From: Bacillota bacterium | GTDB lineage: Bacteria > Bacillota > Desulfotomaculia > Desulfotomaculales > VENG01 | Length of the DNA stretch: 64,000 nt | Assembly: GCA_009711705.1 (NCBI GenBank) | Contig: VENG01000001.1 | Coordinates: 327,889 to 391,888 of the forward strand | Direction: 5' to 3' | Part shown: positions 9,253 to 17,872 of the stretch, piece by piece | Layout of the letters: every line of letters starts with the position of its first letter | Numbering within the stretch: position 1 is the first letter of the stretch | The notes under the pieces: generated by a model | Told to the model about the DNA's origin: nothing | The model's input: only the letters and a program-made list of their open reading frames with translations | The model's database searches: none | Translations under genes and position numbers: made by a program

Positions 9253-9570
9253 GTTAGTTATTACACCTCCTATAATATATTAAATATAATCTATCATATT
9301 ACGGTGGTCAGGGCAAGTTTATGGTAATGATATAATAAAAATTTAAAGTTGTTGAAGTCAGACGATCTCCTGCTTTCTCATTTCTGGTCCAATCATGTTT
9401 GATAAAAACTTTATCAACTAACTGAAGGCGGAATTAGCCCTACCATAAGAGAAGTATGTTAGAATTTCTTTAGCATTACCTGTATTCCTTTCGACAGAAT
9501 ACTATTATAATAAACCATATCATGGCTAAAAGGAAGAAAAAAGGGGAAAGCCTGTTGGAGGAGGTTTATA
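9253..9570. other. Intergenic region upstream of ktrB-like gene
   Basis: About 320 AT-rich bases between divergent genes. I looked for a cyclic-di-AMP (ydaO) riboswitch, which often precedes Ktr genes, and did not find its conserved core. Promoters for both neighbours must lie here. Confidence 0.4.
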
Positions 9571-10944
9571 ATGATTAATGTCGATTCAAGAACAAAGAAG
9601 CTAAAGCCTCTATCTATAACGCCTGCCCAGGCAATAGTAATTGGCTATTTACTTTTTGATATTTTAGCAACAATTTTATTAAGCTTACCCTTTTCTCTTA
9701 ACCCAGGTATGAATTTAAGCATTATTGATGCATTATTTACTGCAACCAGTGCCATTAGCGTAACTGGACTGACCGTAGTTAGCACCCCCGAGACTTTTAG
9801 TTTTATTGGTAAGGTTATACTTACCTTCTTGCTTCAATTCGGTGGTATTGGCATTATGACCTTAGGCACATTATTTTACGTACTTCGAGGCACAAAAGTT
9901 AACCTCTTAACGCGGATGATGATGAAGTCTGACCAAAATCAGACATCCTTTAGCGGGATGATAAAATTAATGCTCTTCATATTAAAAGTTGCTATTGTCT
10001 TAGAGGTAATCGGAACGGTAATCCTCACAATATACTTCTGGCTTTTTTATAACATGCCCTTTGACAAGGCATTAGGATTTGGTAGCTTCCATAGTGTATC
10101 AGGATTTACTAATGCCGGTTTTGATTTATTTGGAAATAGTTTACAAAATTTCACCCAAGATTACTTTATTCAAAGCGTTATTTCTTTATTATTATTAGCC
10201 GGAGCTATTGGCTTTCCTGTATTAATGGAATTATATTTTTACTTTAAAGCTCTCTATGATAAAAGTCGCTTTCATTTCTCTTTATATACAAAAGTTACTA
10301 CCGTAACCTTTTTTATTTTGCTGATCATAGGTTTTGTTATGGTTATTATATCCGAAAGTTCAAGTGCATTGGCTGGTTTACCCTGGCACGAAAAAATTTC
10401 AATTGCTTTGTTTCACTCACTGAATACTCGTAGCGGTGGTTTTAGTACAATTGATGCAGGGGTCTTACATAATGCAGCTTTACTATTTTTCAGTTTGTTA
10501 ATGTTTATTGGTGCTTCCCCCAGCAGTTGTGGTGGTGGTATAAGGACCACAACTTTTGCCATAGCCTTCCTTAGTATGTTAGCATCCTTTCGCGGCCGCA
10601 GCGACGTAAGGATTTTTAGACGCGAACTTTATCATGAAAATATAACCAGGGCTTTTACAGTTTTCTTTATTGCCACCATGCTTGTAGTTGGTTCAGTATT
10701 TTTACTCACCATACTTGAACCTTACACAACAAATGAAATAGTTTTTGAAGTCTGTTCAGCTTTTGGTACAACCGGGCTTTCCACGGGCATTACGGGTGAC
10801 TTGAGTACCCTAGGGAAGCTCATTATAATTACGCTCATGTTTATAGGCCGGATAGGAATAATTTCTCTTTTGTTATTTTTCCAAGGTAAAACAATTGCCG
10901 GTCCTAAGTATCATTTATTAAAAGAAAGAATTATTATTGGTTAG
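9571..10944 (+). CDS. ktrB: Ktr/Trk-type potassium transporter membrane subunit
   Basis: The 457-residue polytopic membrane protein has the four repeated pore loops of the KtrB/TrkH family: TSAISVTGLT, SVSGFTNAGF, NTRSGGFST and AFGTTGLSTG. Each keeps the selectivity Gly. It would take up K+ (Na+-coupled in KtrB) across the cytoplasmic membrane. The regulatory RCK subunit KtrA is not in the window and must be encoded elsewhere. GGAGGAGG lies 7 bases before ATG 9571. The length fits KtrB (about 450) better than TrkH (about 480). Confidence 0.9.
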   Translation: MINVDSRTKKLKPLSITPAQAIVIGYLLFDILATILLSLPFSLNPGMNLSIIDALFTATSAISVTGLTVVSTPETFSFIGKVILTFLLQFGGIGIMTLGTLFYVLRGTKVNLLTRMMMKSDQNQTSFSGMIKLMLFILKVAIVLEVIGTVILTIYFWLFYNMPFDKALGFGSFHSVSGFTNAGFDLFGNSLQNFTQDYFIQSVISLLLLAGAIGFPVLMELYFYFKALYDKSRFHFSLYTKVTTVTFFILLIIGFVMVIISESSSALAGLPWHEKISIALFHSLNTRSGGFSTIDAGVLHNAALLFFSLLMFIGASPSSCGGGIRTTTFAIAFLSMLASFRGRSDVRIFRRELYHENITRAFTVFFIATMLVVGSVFLLTILEPYTTNEIVFEVCSAFGTTGLSTGITGDLSTLGKLIIITLMFIGRIGIISLLLFFQGKTIAGPKYHLLKERIIIG

Positions 10945-11113
10945 AACGGTTACTAAAGGCGAGCATCAATATTCTCTGGTGCAATCTCCACGGGGTGACC
11001 TCCAAACACGAAAAGACAAAATAATACTTTTTCCCCGAAGGTAAATTCTTAATTTTCATTGAAATTTGTAAAAAACGAACAATCTACCATTTCATCTCTG
11101 GAAGGTGTAATAA

Positions 11114-13636
11114 TTGAAACGATTTTTTTACAGTCTTCGCTTTCGCATCATACTTCTTATTCTTCTTGCCGTTCTCCCTGCTTTAGGACTAATACTATAC
11201 ACGGCAAATGAAGAGCACAAACTAGCCACTCAACAAGCAAAAGCTGATGCTTTGACAATCGCACGGCTGATTTCCCATGATGAGGAGCGAATAATTGCAG
11301 AATCCCGGCAATTTCTTGCTGTTACAGCTCAGCTCCCCATATTCCTCAGCGGCGGTTCAGCTGAGCATACCGCATTTTTACAAGACTTGCTGGGAAAAAC
11401 CCCCCATTACTCATCTATTAGCGTAGTTAAGCCGGATGGTAGTCTATTAAGTAGCAGTCCACCAGTTAACGAGTCAATCGACCTGGCTGACCGGCCTTAT
11501 TTACAACGCTCTCTCCTGACTGGTGAATTCAGAGTCGGGGACTACCAAATTAGCCGGTTGACCGGCAGTGCCTCTCTTCCCTTTAGTTATCCCATTATTG
11601 ATGACGTGGGACGTATACAGGCAGTGCTTGTTGCTGAATTAGATTTAGCCTGGCTCAATCAAATGGCGGCTGAAGCAAAATTACCCGAAGGCTCAGTTTT
11701 GACTATAAGAGACCGCAACGGTACAATCTTAGCCCGTTATCCCGAGCCGGAAAAATGGGTTGGAAAATCCGTGCCGGAGGCCCCCATAGCTCAGGCTATT
11801 ACCAGTCACCCCAATAAGAGTACCATGGAGAGTCTCGGTGTGGACGGAATTCCGCGACTTTACGCATTCCAGCAGTTTGCTGATTACGCAGGAGATAGGG
11901 ATGTGTTTATCAGTGTGGGCATACCCACCGAAGTAGCATTTGCCGGTGTGAACAGGATACAAACTCGTAATCTGGTGGGAGTCGGACTCGTAACCTTCCT
12001 GGCAGTATTGATTGCATGGTCCGGCAGTTATCGTCTTATCTTACGGCGAATTAATGAGCTAATGAGTGCAACAAAGAGTCTGGCAGCGGGTGACCTGTCT
12101 GTCCGTACTAACTTACCTTACGGGCAAGGTGAACTTGGCCAACTTTCACGTGCATTTGACAGTATGGCTGCAAAGCTGGAGCAGCGTACTAAAGAACTTC
12201 AAGAGGCAGAATCCAGGTACCGTGCTCTGGTGGAAAACATTCCAGCGGTTACATATACCTTAAAGCCGGGTGATGAAGGATATGTTAGCCCCCAAATAAA
12301 TAAAATGCTGGGCTTATCACAGGCGGAATGGATGTCTGATCCCGGGCTTTGCTTTAACCAAGTTCATCCTTTAGATCGACCGCGTGTTCGGGTGGAGGTA
12401 TGCGAACGAATAGAAAAGCTTGAATCATACCGGTCAGAGTACCGGATGATTATTAGCAGTGGCTTCCAAGTATGGGTCCGAAACGAAGCTGCAGCGATAA
12501 GAGATGAATCTGGTCAACCAAGCTTTATACAAGGCTTTGTGACGGACATTACGGACCGCAAACAGAATGAAGAAGCAGTCAAACTTGCTTATTTAAAGCT
12601 TAATCAAATCTTTAATACTGCAGTTGATGGTATGTGTGTTATCAACAAAGAATTTAAAATAATTAAGGCAAACGATGCGTACTGCACCTTAGCAGGAATA
12701 GCTAAAGAGGCAGCCATAGGGGCAAAATGCTATGAGGTTTTTCCCAGCCCTATATGTTGTACCTCTGACTGTCCACTAAATCAAATTCTTAATGGTAAGA
12801 CGCATGTGGAATATGATATGGAAAAGGTGCTTGATAATGGAAGCCTTCTTGCTTGTATTGTGACAGCAAATGCTTATCATGACCTAAACGGTGAATTGAT
12901 AGGCGTTGTAGAAGATATAAAGGACATTTCTGAACGTAAACAGGTGGAAAGGGAAATGGCTCGCCTGGAACAACTAAACATGGTAGGAGAAATGGCAGCC
13001 GGTATCGGCCACGAAATTAGGAACCCTATGACCACTGTCCGTGGCTTTCTACAGATGCTTGGGGGCAAAAAGGAACTTATTGAGTATAAGGCTCATTTTG
13101 ACCTCATGATTGAAGAATTAGATAGAGCAAACTCAATAATTACGGAGTTTCTTTCCCTGGCAAAAGACAAACCTTCTGATTTAAAGACTCAAAATCTTAA
13201 TAAAGTAGTGAAAGCTCTGTTTCCCTTAATGGAATCAGATTCCATTAATTCGGAAAAATATGTTACACTGGAATTAAACGAGGAAATACCTGATTTACTT
13301 CTCGATGAAAAAGAGATACGACAGGTAATTTTAAACCTGGTCCGCAACGGCCTGGAAGCAATGTCACCCGGAGGAAATTTAACAGTAAAAACTTTTACCG
13401 CAAATAACGAGGTGGTTTTAGCCGTACAGGATCAGGGTACAGGTATTGAAAGTGAAGTCCTCGAAAAATTAGGCCAGCCTTTTCTGACAACAAAAGAAAA
13501 CGGAACTGGTTTGGGACTGTCATTGTGTTATAGCATTGTTAACAGGCATAACGCTGTTATGGAAGTGGAAACTAGCCGAGAAGGGACAACAATGTATGTT
13601 AAATTTAATAGTTGCTTTCCACCAGGGCAGGATTAG
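11114..13636 (+). CDS. Sporulation-type sensor histidine kinase (Cache-HAMP-PAS-PAS-HK)
   Basis: A TTG start at 11114 follows GGAAGGTG. The 840 residues comprise an N-terminal membrane segment (about 10-28), an extracellular double-Cache sensor (about 35-285), a second membrane segment (about 290-308), HAMP (about 310-360), two PAS domains (about 365-485 and 490-605), HisKA with GHEIRNP, and an HATPase with N, G1 (DQGTGIE) and G2 (GTGLGLSL) boxes. The second PAS carries a cluster of cysteines (CCTSDCP). No response regulator is adjacent, as is common for kinases feeding a Spo0 phosphorelay. The kinase core closely resembles that of the gene at 31198-33264. Confidence 0.9.
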   Translation: MKRFFYSLRFRIILLILLAVLPALGLILYTANEEHKLATQQAKADALTIARLISHDEERIIAESRQFLAVTAQLPIFLSGGSAEHTAFLQDLLGKTPHYSSISVVKPDGSLLSSSPPVNESIDLADRPYLQRSLLTGEFRVGDYQISRLTGSASLPFSYPIIDDVGRIQAVLVAELDLAWLNQMAAEAKLPEGSVLTIRDRNGTILARYPEPEKWVGKSVPEAPIAQAITSHPNKSTMESLGVDGIPRLYAFQQFADYAGDRDVFISVGIPTEVAFAGVNRIQTRNLVGVGLVTFLAVLIAWSGSYRLILRRINELMSATKSLAAGDLSVRTNLPYGQGELGQLSRAFDSMAAKLEQRTKELQEAESRYRALVENIPAVTYTLKPGDEGYVSPQINKMLGLSQAEWMSDPGLCFNQVHPLDRPRVRVEVCERIEKLESYRSEYRMIISSGFQVWVRNEAAAIRDESGQPSFIQGFVTDITDRKQNEEAVKLAYLKLNQIFNTAVDGMCVINKEFKIIKANDAYCTLAGIAKEAAIGAKCYEVFPSPICCTSDCPLNQILNGKTHVEYDMEKVLDNGSLLACIVTANAYHDLNGELIGVVEDIKDISERKQVEREMARLEQLNMVGEMAAGIGHEIRNPMTTVRGFLQMLGGKKELIEYKAHFDLMIEELDRANSIITEFLSLAKDKPSDLKTQNLNKVVKALFPLMESDSINSEKYVTLELNEEIPDLLLDEKEIRQVILNLVRNGLEAMSPGGNLTVKTFTANNEVVLAVQDQGTGIESEVLEKLGQPFLTTKENGTGLGLSLCYSIVNRHNAVMEVETSREGTTMYVKFNSCFPPGQD

Positions 13637-13670
13637 TGAATTCTTAGTGAAAGATTCGTAACTTATAGAA

Positions 13671-13700
13671 GTAACCAGGGGGATCTTCCCCCCTGGTTAC
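13671..13700. terminator. Bidirectional terminator between kinase and carB
   Basis: GTAACCAGGGGG and CCCCCTGGTTAC pair around a short loop between two convergent genes. Confidence 0.8.
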
Positions 13701-13720
13701 ATATTATTCTATCTATTTGT

Positions 13721-16700
13721 CTATAGAGTATCACCAATATCCCTATGATACTCTTGTAAAGATTTCTTGCCGGCTTCCTGACCGTTATTTTCTTTATATA
13801 CTGCAATACCCCTTGCACTGGCCAGGGCGGCAGCCATAGTGGTGATATACGGCACTTTGTGTTTGATAGCTGTTTTGCGAATATAAGAGTCATCGTGTTG
13901 GCTGCGTTTTCCGGACGGGGTATTAATCACCAGGTCAATCTCATTATTTTTAATGCCATCTATTATATTGGGCCGGCCTTGATATAGTTTTTTAATCTCT
14001 TCGGATGCGATCCCATTTTCCTTAAGGAAATTATGGGTTCCTTCTGTTGCCTTAATATGAAAGTCCATTTTGCTAAATACTCTGGCCGTTTCCAGGGCAG
14101 CCTCTTTGTCCTGATCGTTTACACTGATCAGAACGGTTCCGGATGTGGGAAGGGGAGACTGAGTTGCTTCTTGAGCCTTGTAAAATGCTAACTCAAATGA
14201 ATCGGCAATTCCTAACACTTCCCCAGTGGAACGCATTTCCGGTCCCAGTAACGGGTCTACTTCCTGGAACATGTTAAAGGGGAAAACCGCCTCTTTTACC
14301 CCAAAATGAGGAATGCTTTTGGAGACAAGTTCCTTTACAGGGGACTCTTTATCGGTCTGGTTCGCCAACATTATTTCTGTGGCAATCCGGGCCATCTGGA
14401 TATTACATACCTTCGACACCAGAGGAACGGTCCGCGAAGCTCTTGGATTAGCTTCCAATACATAAACCTTATCATCAGCAATGGCGTACTGCATATTCAT
14501 CAGGCCTACAACATTTAGTTCCATCGCTATTTTCCTGGTAAATTCTACAATGGTTTCAATATGTTTGGCCTCTATATTTACCGGTGGAATCACACAGGCT
14601 GAATCTCCGGAGTGGATGCCGGCCAATTCAATATGTTCCATTACCGTCGGTACAAAGGCATCAGTTCCGTCGGCGATTGCGTCAGCTTCTGCTTCAATAG
14701 CGTTATCCAGGAATTTATCAATCAAAATCGGTCTTTCTGGAGTAACCTCCACTGCCGCATCCAGGTACTGGCGGAGCATTGCTTCATCGTAAACAACTTC
14801 CATTCCCCTGCCGCCCAATACATATGAGGGACGAACCATTAAGGGGTAACCAATCCGGCTGGCAATTGCCAGCGCTTCTTCAAAATTAACCGCCATATCA
14901 GATTCCGGCATGGGGATATCGAGTTTTTCCATGATTTGACGGAACCGGTCGCGATCTTCAGCCAGGTCTATGGTTTCAGGAGAAGTGCCAAAGATGGTTA
15001 CCCCTGCCTTTGCCAGTTCGCCGGCGATATTTAAGGGCGTTTGCCCCCCGAACTGAACTATTACCCCCAGGGGCTTTTCCTTTTCATATATGCTTAATAC
15101 ATCTTCCACTGTCAGTGGTTCAAAGTACAACTTATCAGAAGTGTCATAGTCGGTGGAAACCGTTTCCGGATTACAGTTGACAATAACTGTCTCAAAGCCC
15201 ATATCCCGCAGGGCAAAAGCTGTATGCACGCAGCAGTAGTCAAATTCAATCCCCTGTCCAATCCGGTTCGGGCCGCCGCCCAGGATCATCACCTTCTGCC
15301 GCTCACTAGCTGTAGTCTGGTCAGGTGCGTTGTAGGTGGAGAAATAGTAGGCTGCGTTTTCGACACCGCTTACCGGGACTGCTTCCCATCCTTCCACTAC
15401 CCCTAAGCCAATTCTGCGCCGGCGAATTTCTGCTTCCGGTAGATTTAACAGCATCGCCAGATAACGGTCAGCAAAACCATCCTTTTTAGCCCGGGCCAGC
15501 AGTTCGTCCGGCAGGTGACTATCTTTATACTCCAGAATCTTTTCTTCCAGTAAAACAAGTTCTTTCATTTGCTCAATAAACCAGAGCTTAATATGGGTTA
15601 TGTTGTGAAGCTGATCGACACTCGCACCTTTACGCAATGCCTCATACATTATAAACTGGCGTTCACTCGATGGCTCTGCCAACAACGACACCAGTTCTTC
15701 CAATGAGCGCCGGTTGAAATCTTTGGCGAAACCCAGCCCGTAACGACCGGTTTCCAGGGAGCGGATTGCTTTGTGAAAGGCTTCTTTATAGTTTTTGCCG
15801 ATGCTCATAACTTCACCCACAGCCCGCATTTGTGTCCCCAGTTTGTCCTGCGAATTGGGGAATTTCTCAAAGGCCCAGCGGGCAAACTTGACTACTACAT
15901 AATCACCCGAAGGTGTATATTTATCCAGGGTGCCGTCCCGCCAGTAAGGAATTTCGTCCAGGGTTAAGCCGGCTGCCAGCATGGCCGAAATAAGAGCGAT
16001 CGGAAAGCCGGTGGCCTTTGAAGCCAATGCGGACGAACGGGAAGTTCTAGGATTTATTTCAATAATAACAACCCGGCCGGTTTGGGGGTCATGGGCAAAC
16101 TGAACATTGGTTCCGCCAATTACTTCTATTGCTTCCACAATGGCATAGGCGTATTTTTGTAAACGCTCTTGCAGCTCTGGGCTGATGGTTAGCATAGGTG
16201 CTGTACAAAAGGAATCACCGGTATGTACACCCATGGCATCAACGTTTTCAATGAAGCAAACTGTCAGCATTTGATTTTTGGCGTCCCGCACAACTTCCAG
16301 TTCCAGTTCTTCCCAACCAAGTACGGATTCCTCTACCAGGACTTGTCCAATCATGCTGGCGGCTATGCCACGATTGACTATTGTTCTCAGCTCTTCCACA
16401 TTATAAACCAGGCCTCCTCCGGTGCCTCCCATGGTGTAAGCAGGGCGGATAACCACCGGATAGCCGAGTTCTTGAGCGATTTTTTCCGCTTCCTCTACGC
16501 TATAGGCTGATTTGCTGCGGGCCATTTCGATGCCTAACCGGTCCATTGTTTCATGGAAGGCAATGCGGTCTTCACCACGTTCAATGGCATCAATTTGTAC
16601 ACCGATTACTTTAACTGCATGTTGTTCCAGAATACCGGCCTTGTCCAGTTCGGAACACAAGTTTAAGGCCGACTGACCACCTAAATTTGGCAGCACCGCG

Positions 16701-16951
16701 TCGGGCTGTTCCTTAGCTATTATGTCAGTCAGACTTTTTACATTCAGTGGTTCAATGTAGGTTACATCGGCGATTTCCGGGTCGGTCATAATTGTGGCTG
16801 GATTTGAATTGACCAAAACAATCTGGTAACCTAATTTTCGCAGGGCTTTACATGCTTGGGTTCCAGAATAGTCAAATTCACAAGCTTGTCCAATTACAAT
16901 CGGACCGGAACCAATAATAAGAATTTTATTAATGTCGGTTCGTTTTGGCAT
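13721..16951 (-). CDS. carB: Carbamoyl-phosphate synthase large subunit
   Basis: The 1076 residues match the usual CarB length. Two homologous ATP-grasp halves are visible, starting at IGSGPIVIGQACEFDYSG and at ILGGGPNRIGQGIEFDYC. A C-terminal MGS-like allosteric domain (about 940-1076) follows. It makes carbamoyl phosphate from bicarbonate, ammonia from glutamine, and two ATP, for pyrimidine and arginine synthesis. The small subunit carA is not beside it; the upstream neighbour is divergent. ATG 16951 has an AGGGGAGG site. A strong hairpin follows the gene. Confidence 0.97.
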   Translation of the reverse strand: MPKRTDINKILIIGSGPIVIGQACEFDYSGTQACKALRKLGYQIVLVNSNPATIMTDPEIADVTYIEPLNVKSLTDIIAKEQPDAVLPNLGGQSALNLCSELDKAGILEQHAVKVIGVQIDAIERGEDRIAFHETMDRLGIEMARSKSAYSVEEAEKIAQELGYPVVIRPAYTMGGTGGGLVYNVEELRTIVNRGIAASMIGQVLVEESVLGWEELELEVVRDAKNQMLTVCFIENVDAMGVHTGDSFCTAPMLTISPELQERLQKYAYAIVEAIEVIGGTNVQFAHDPQTGRVVIIEINPRTSRSSALASKATGFPIALISAMLAAGLTLDEIPYWRDGTLDKYTPSGDYVVVKFARWAFEKFPNSQDKLGTQMRAVGEVMSIGKNYKEAFHKAIRSLETGRYGLGFAKDFNRRSLEELVSLLAEPSSERQFIMYEALRKGASVDQLHNITHIKLWFIEQMKELVLLEEKILEYKDSHLPDELLARAKKDGFADRYLAMLLNLPEAEIRRRRIGLGVVEGWEAVPVSGVENAAYYFSTYNAPDQTTASERQKVMILGGGPNRIGQGIEFDYCCVHTAFALRDMGFETVIVNCNPETVSTDYDTSDKLYFEPLTVEDVLSIYEKEKPLGVIVQFGGQTPLNIAGELAKAGVTIFGTSPETIDLAEDRDRFRQIMEKLDIPMPESDMAVNFEEALAIASRIGYPLMVRPSYVLGGRGMEVVYDEAMLRQYLDAAVEVTPERPILIDKFLDNAIEAEADAIADGTDAFVPTVMEHIELAGIHSGDSACVIPPVNIEAKHIETIVEFTRKIAMELNVVGLMNMQYAIADDKVYVLEANPRASRTVPLVSKVCNIQMARIATEIMLANQTDKESPVKELVSKSIPHFGVKEAVFPFNMFQEVDPLLGPEMRSTGEVLGIADSFELAFYKAQEATQSPLPTSGTVLISVNDQDKEAALETARVFSKMDFHIKATEGTHNFLKENGIASEEIKKLYQGRPNIIDGIKNNEIDLVINTPSGKRSQHDDSYIRKTAIKHKVPYITTMAAALASARGIAVYKENNGQEAGKKSLQEYHRDIGDTL

Positions 16952-17163
16952 GTTTTCCTCCCCTTTTGATATCTATATCCAGTTTGCTCTTAGCTTGCCG
17001 GATTTATTGTTCATCAAATAATTATTATATCAAACAAATAGTCATTTAAGAAACTAATAAAAAATAATTCCACCACCAAATATACAAATTTACATATTTA
17101 AAAACATTAATTCATAAAATGTAGACTAGTGTTTCACATTTTTCTACAGGAGGTCGTTGCTTA

Positions 17164-17472
17164 ATGCCTGATTTTGGGAACCCGTTTTCCGGTTTAGCTG
17201 CGGGGCGCAAACTAACCGACCAGGAGCTTGTGCGGTCTATTCGGTTTATGGTGGCTGCTGAATACGAAGCTGTCCAGTTATACATGCAGCTGGCAGAATC
17301 CACTGATAATAAATTAGCCCAAGAAGTTCTCAAAGATATAGCCGACGAAGAGCGGGTGCACGCCGGTGAATTTTTAAGGTTATTATACGAATTATCACCT
17401 GATGAGACAAAGCTTTATGAGCAAGGTGCAGCCGAAGTTGAGGAATTAATTGAAGGTATGAAAAAGAGTTAA
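17164..17472 (+). CDS. Encapsulin-cargo-type ferritin-like protein
   Basis: The 102-residue half-ferritin has the EncFtn/FLP pattern: Glu33 in AAEYEAVQLY and Glu62/Glu63 with His66 in DEERVHAGEF. Such proteins dimerise to build a ferroxidase site. The sequence resembles the FLP domain fused to the encapsulin shell in Pyrococcus furiosus. The tail after residue 70 is acidic (AAEVEELIEGMKK). No shell gene follows: the next gene is a convergent MoaD. GGAGG lies upstream of ATG 17164. Its role is probably iron oxidation or peroxide protection. Confidence 0.8.
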   Translation: MPDFGNPFSGLAAGRKLTDQELVRSIRFMVAAEYEAVQLYMQLAESTDNKLAQEVLKDIADEERVHAGEFLRLLYELSPDETKLYEQGAAEVEELIEGMKKS

Positions 17473-17496
17473 TTGGTCAGTAGTTTTAAAATACTT

Positions 17497-17529
17497 GCCA
17501 TTCGTCATCATCGACGGGTGGCCTTTTTA
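17497..17529 (+). terminator. Terminator after the ferritin-like gene
   Basis: GCCATTCGTC pairs with GACGGGTGGC (two G-T pairs) around ATCATC and is followed by CTTTTTATTT. Confidence 0.8.
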
Positions 17530-17577
17530 TTTGATTGGGACGGGGTAGGGCGGGCCGTGCTGATAGATAAATATGAT

Positions 17578-17868
17578 CTACCCGCCAACCAGAAGCGGAG
17601 TAGAAAAAAGAATTTTATCGCCGTTATTTAGTTTTTCATTAAAACCCGGTAAGTTGACTTTTTTTCCATTAACAAGCACCCACGCGGTTATGCGTAGCTT
17701 GTTATCATGATCTAACACCTTTATCCAAAAACATTGCCCGTACTTTTCGTCAATTATATTTACCAAATCCCACAAAGTCCGCCCGCTTTCCAGCTGTAGC
17801 GCCTCCCGCCGGCAAAAACCGGCGGCAGCGCAAAATATAGAATAGTACTCAACACTTACCGTGATCAC
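17578..17868 (-). CDS. MoaD/ThiS-family sulfur carrier of the AOR operon
   Basis: The 96-residue beta-grasp protein ends in LLVGG, the Gly-Gly tail that is adenylated and thiocarboxylated in MoaD. It would donate sulfur for the dithiolene of the pyranopterin cofactor. It lies 4 bp downstream of the AOR gene in the same operon, which suggests a dedicated cofactor role for the tungsten enzyme. It is slightly longer than E. coli MoaD (81). Confidence 0.85.
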   Translation of the reverse strand: MITVSVEYYSIFCAAAGFCRREALQLESGRTLWDLVNIIDEKYGQCFWIKVLDHDNKLRITAWVLVNGKKVNLPGFNEKLNNGDKILFSTPLLVGG

Positions 17869-17872
17869 AGTC

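Noticed and set aside
9253..9570. Cyclic-di-AMP (ydaO) riboswitch before the Ktr gene
   Set aside because: The conserved ydaO core could not be found; only AT-rich sequence is present.
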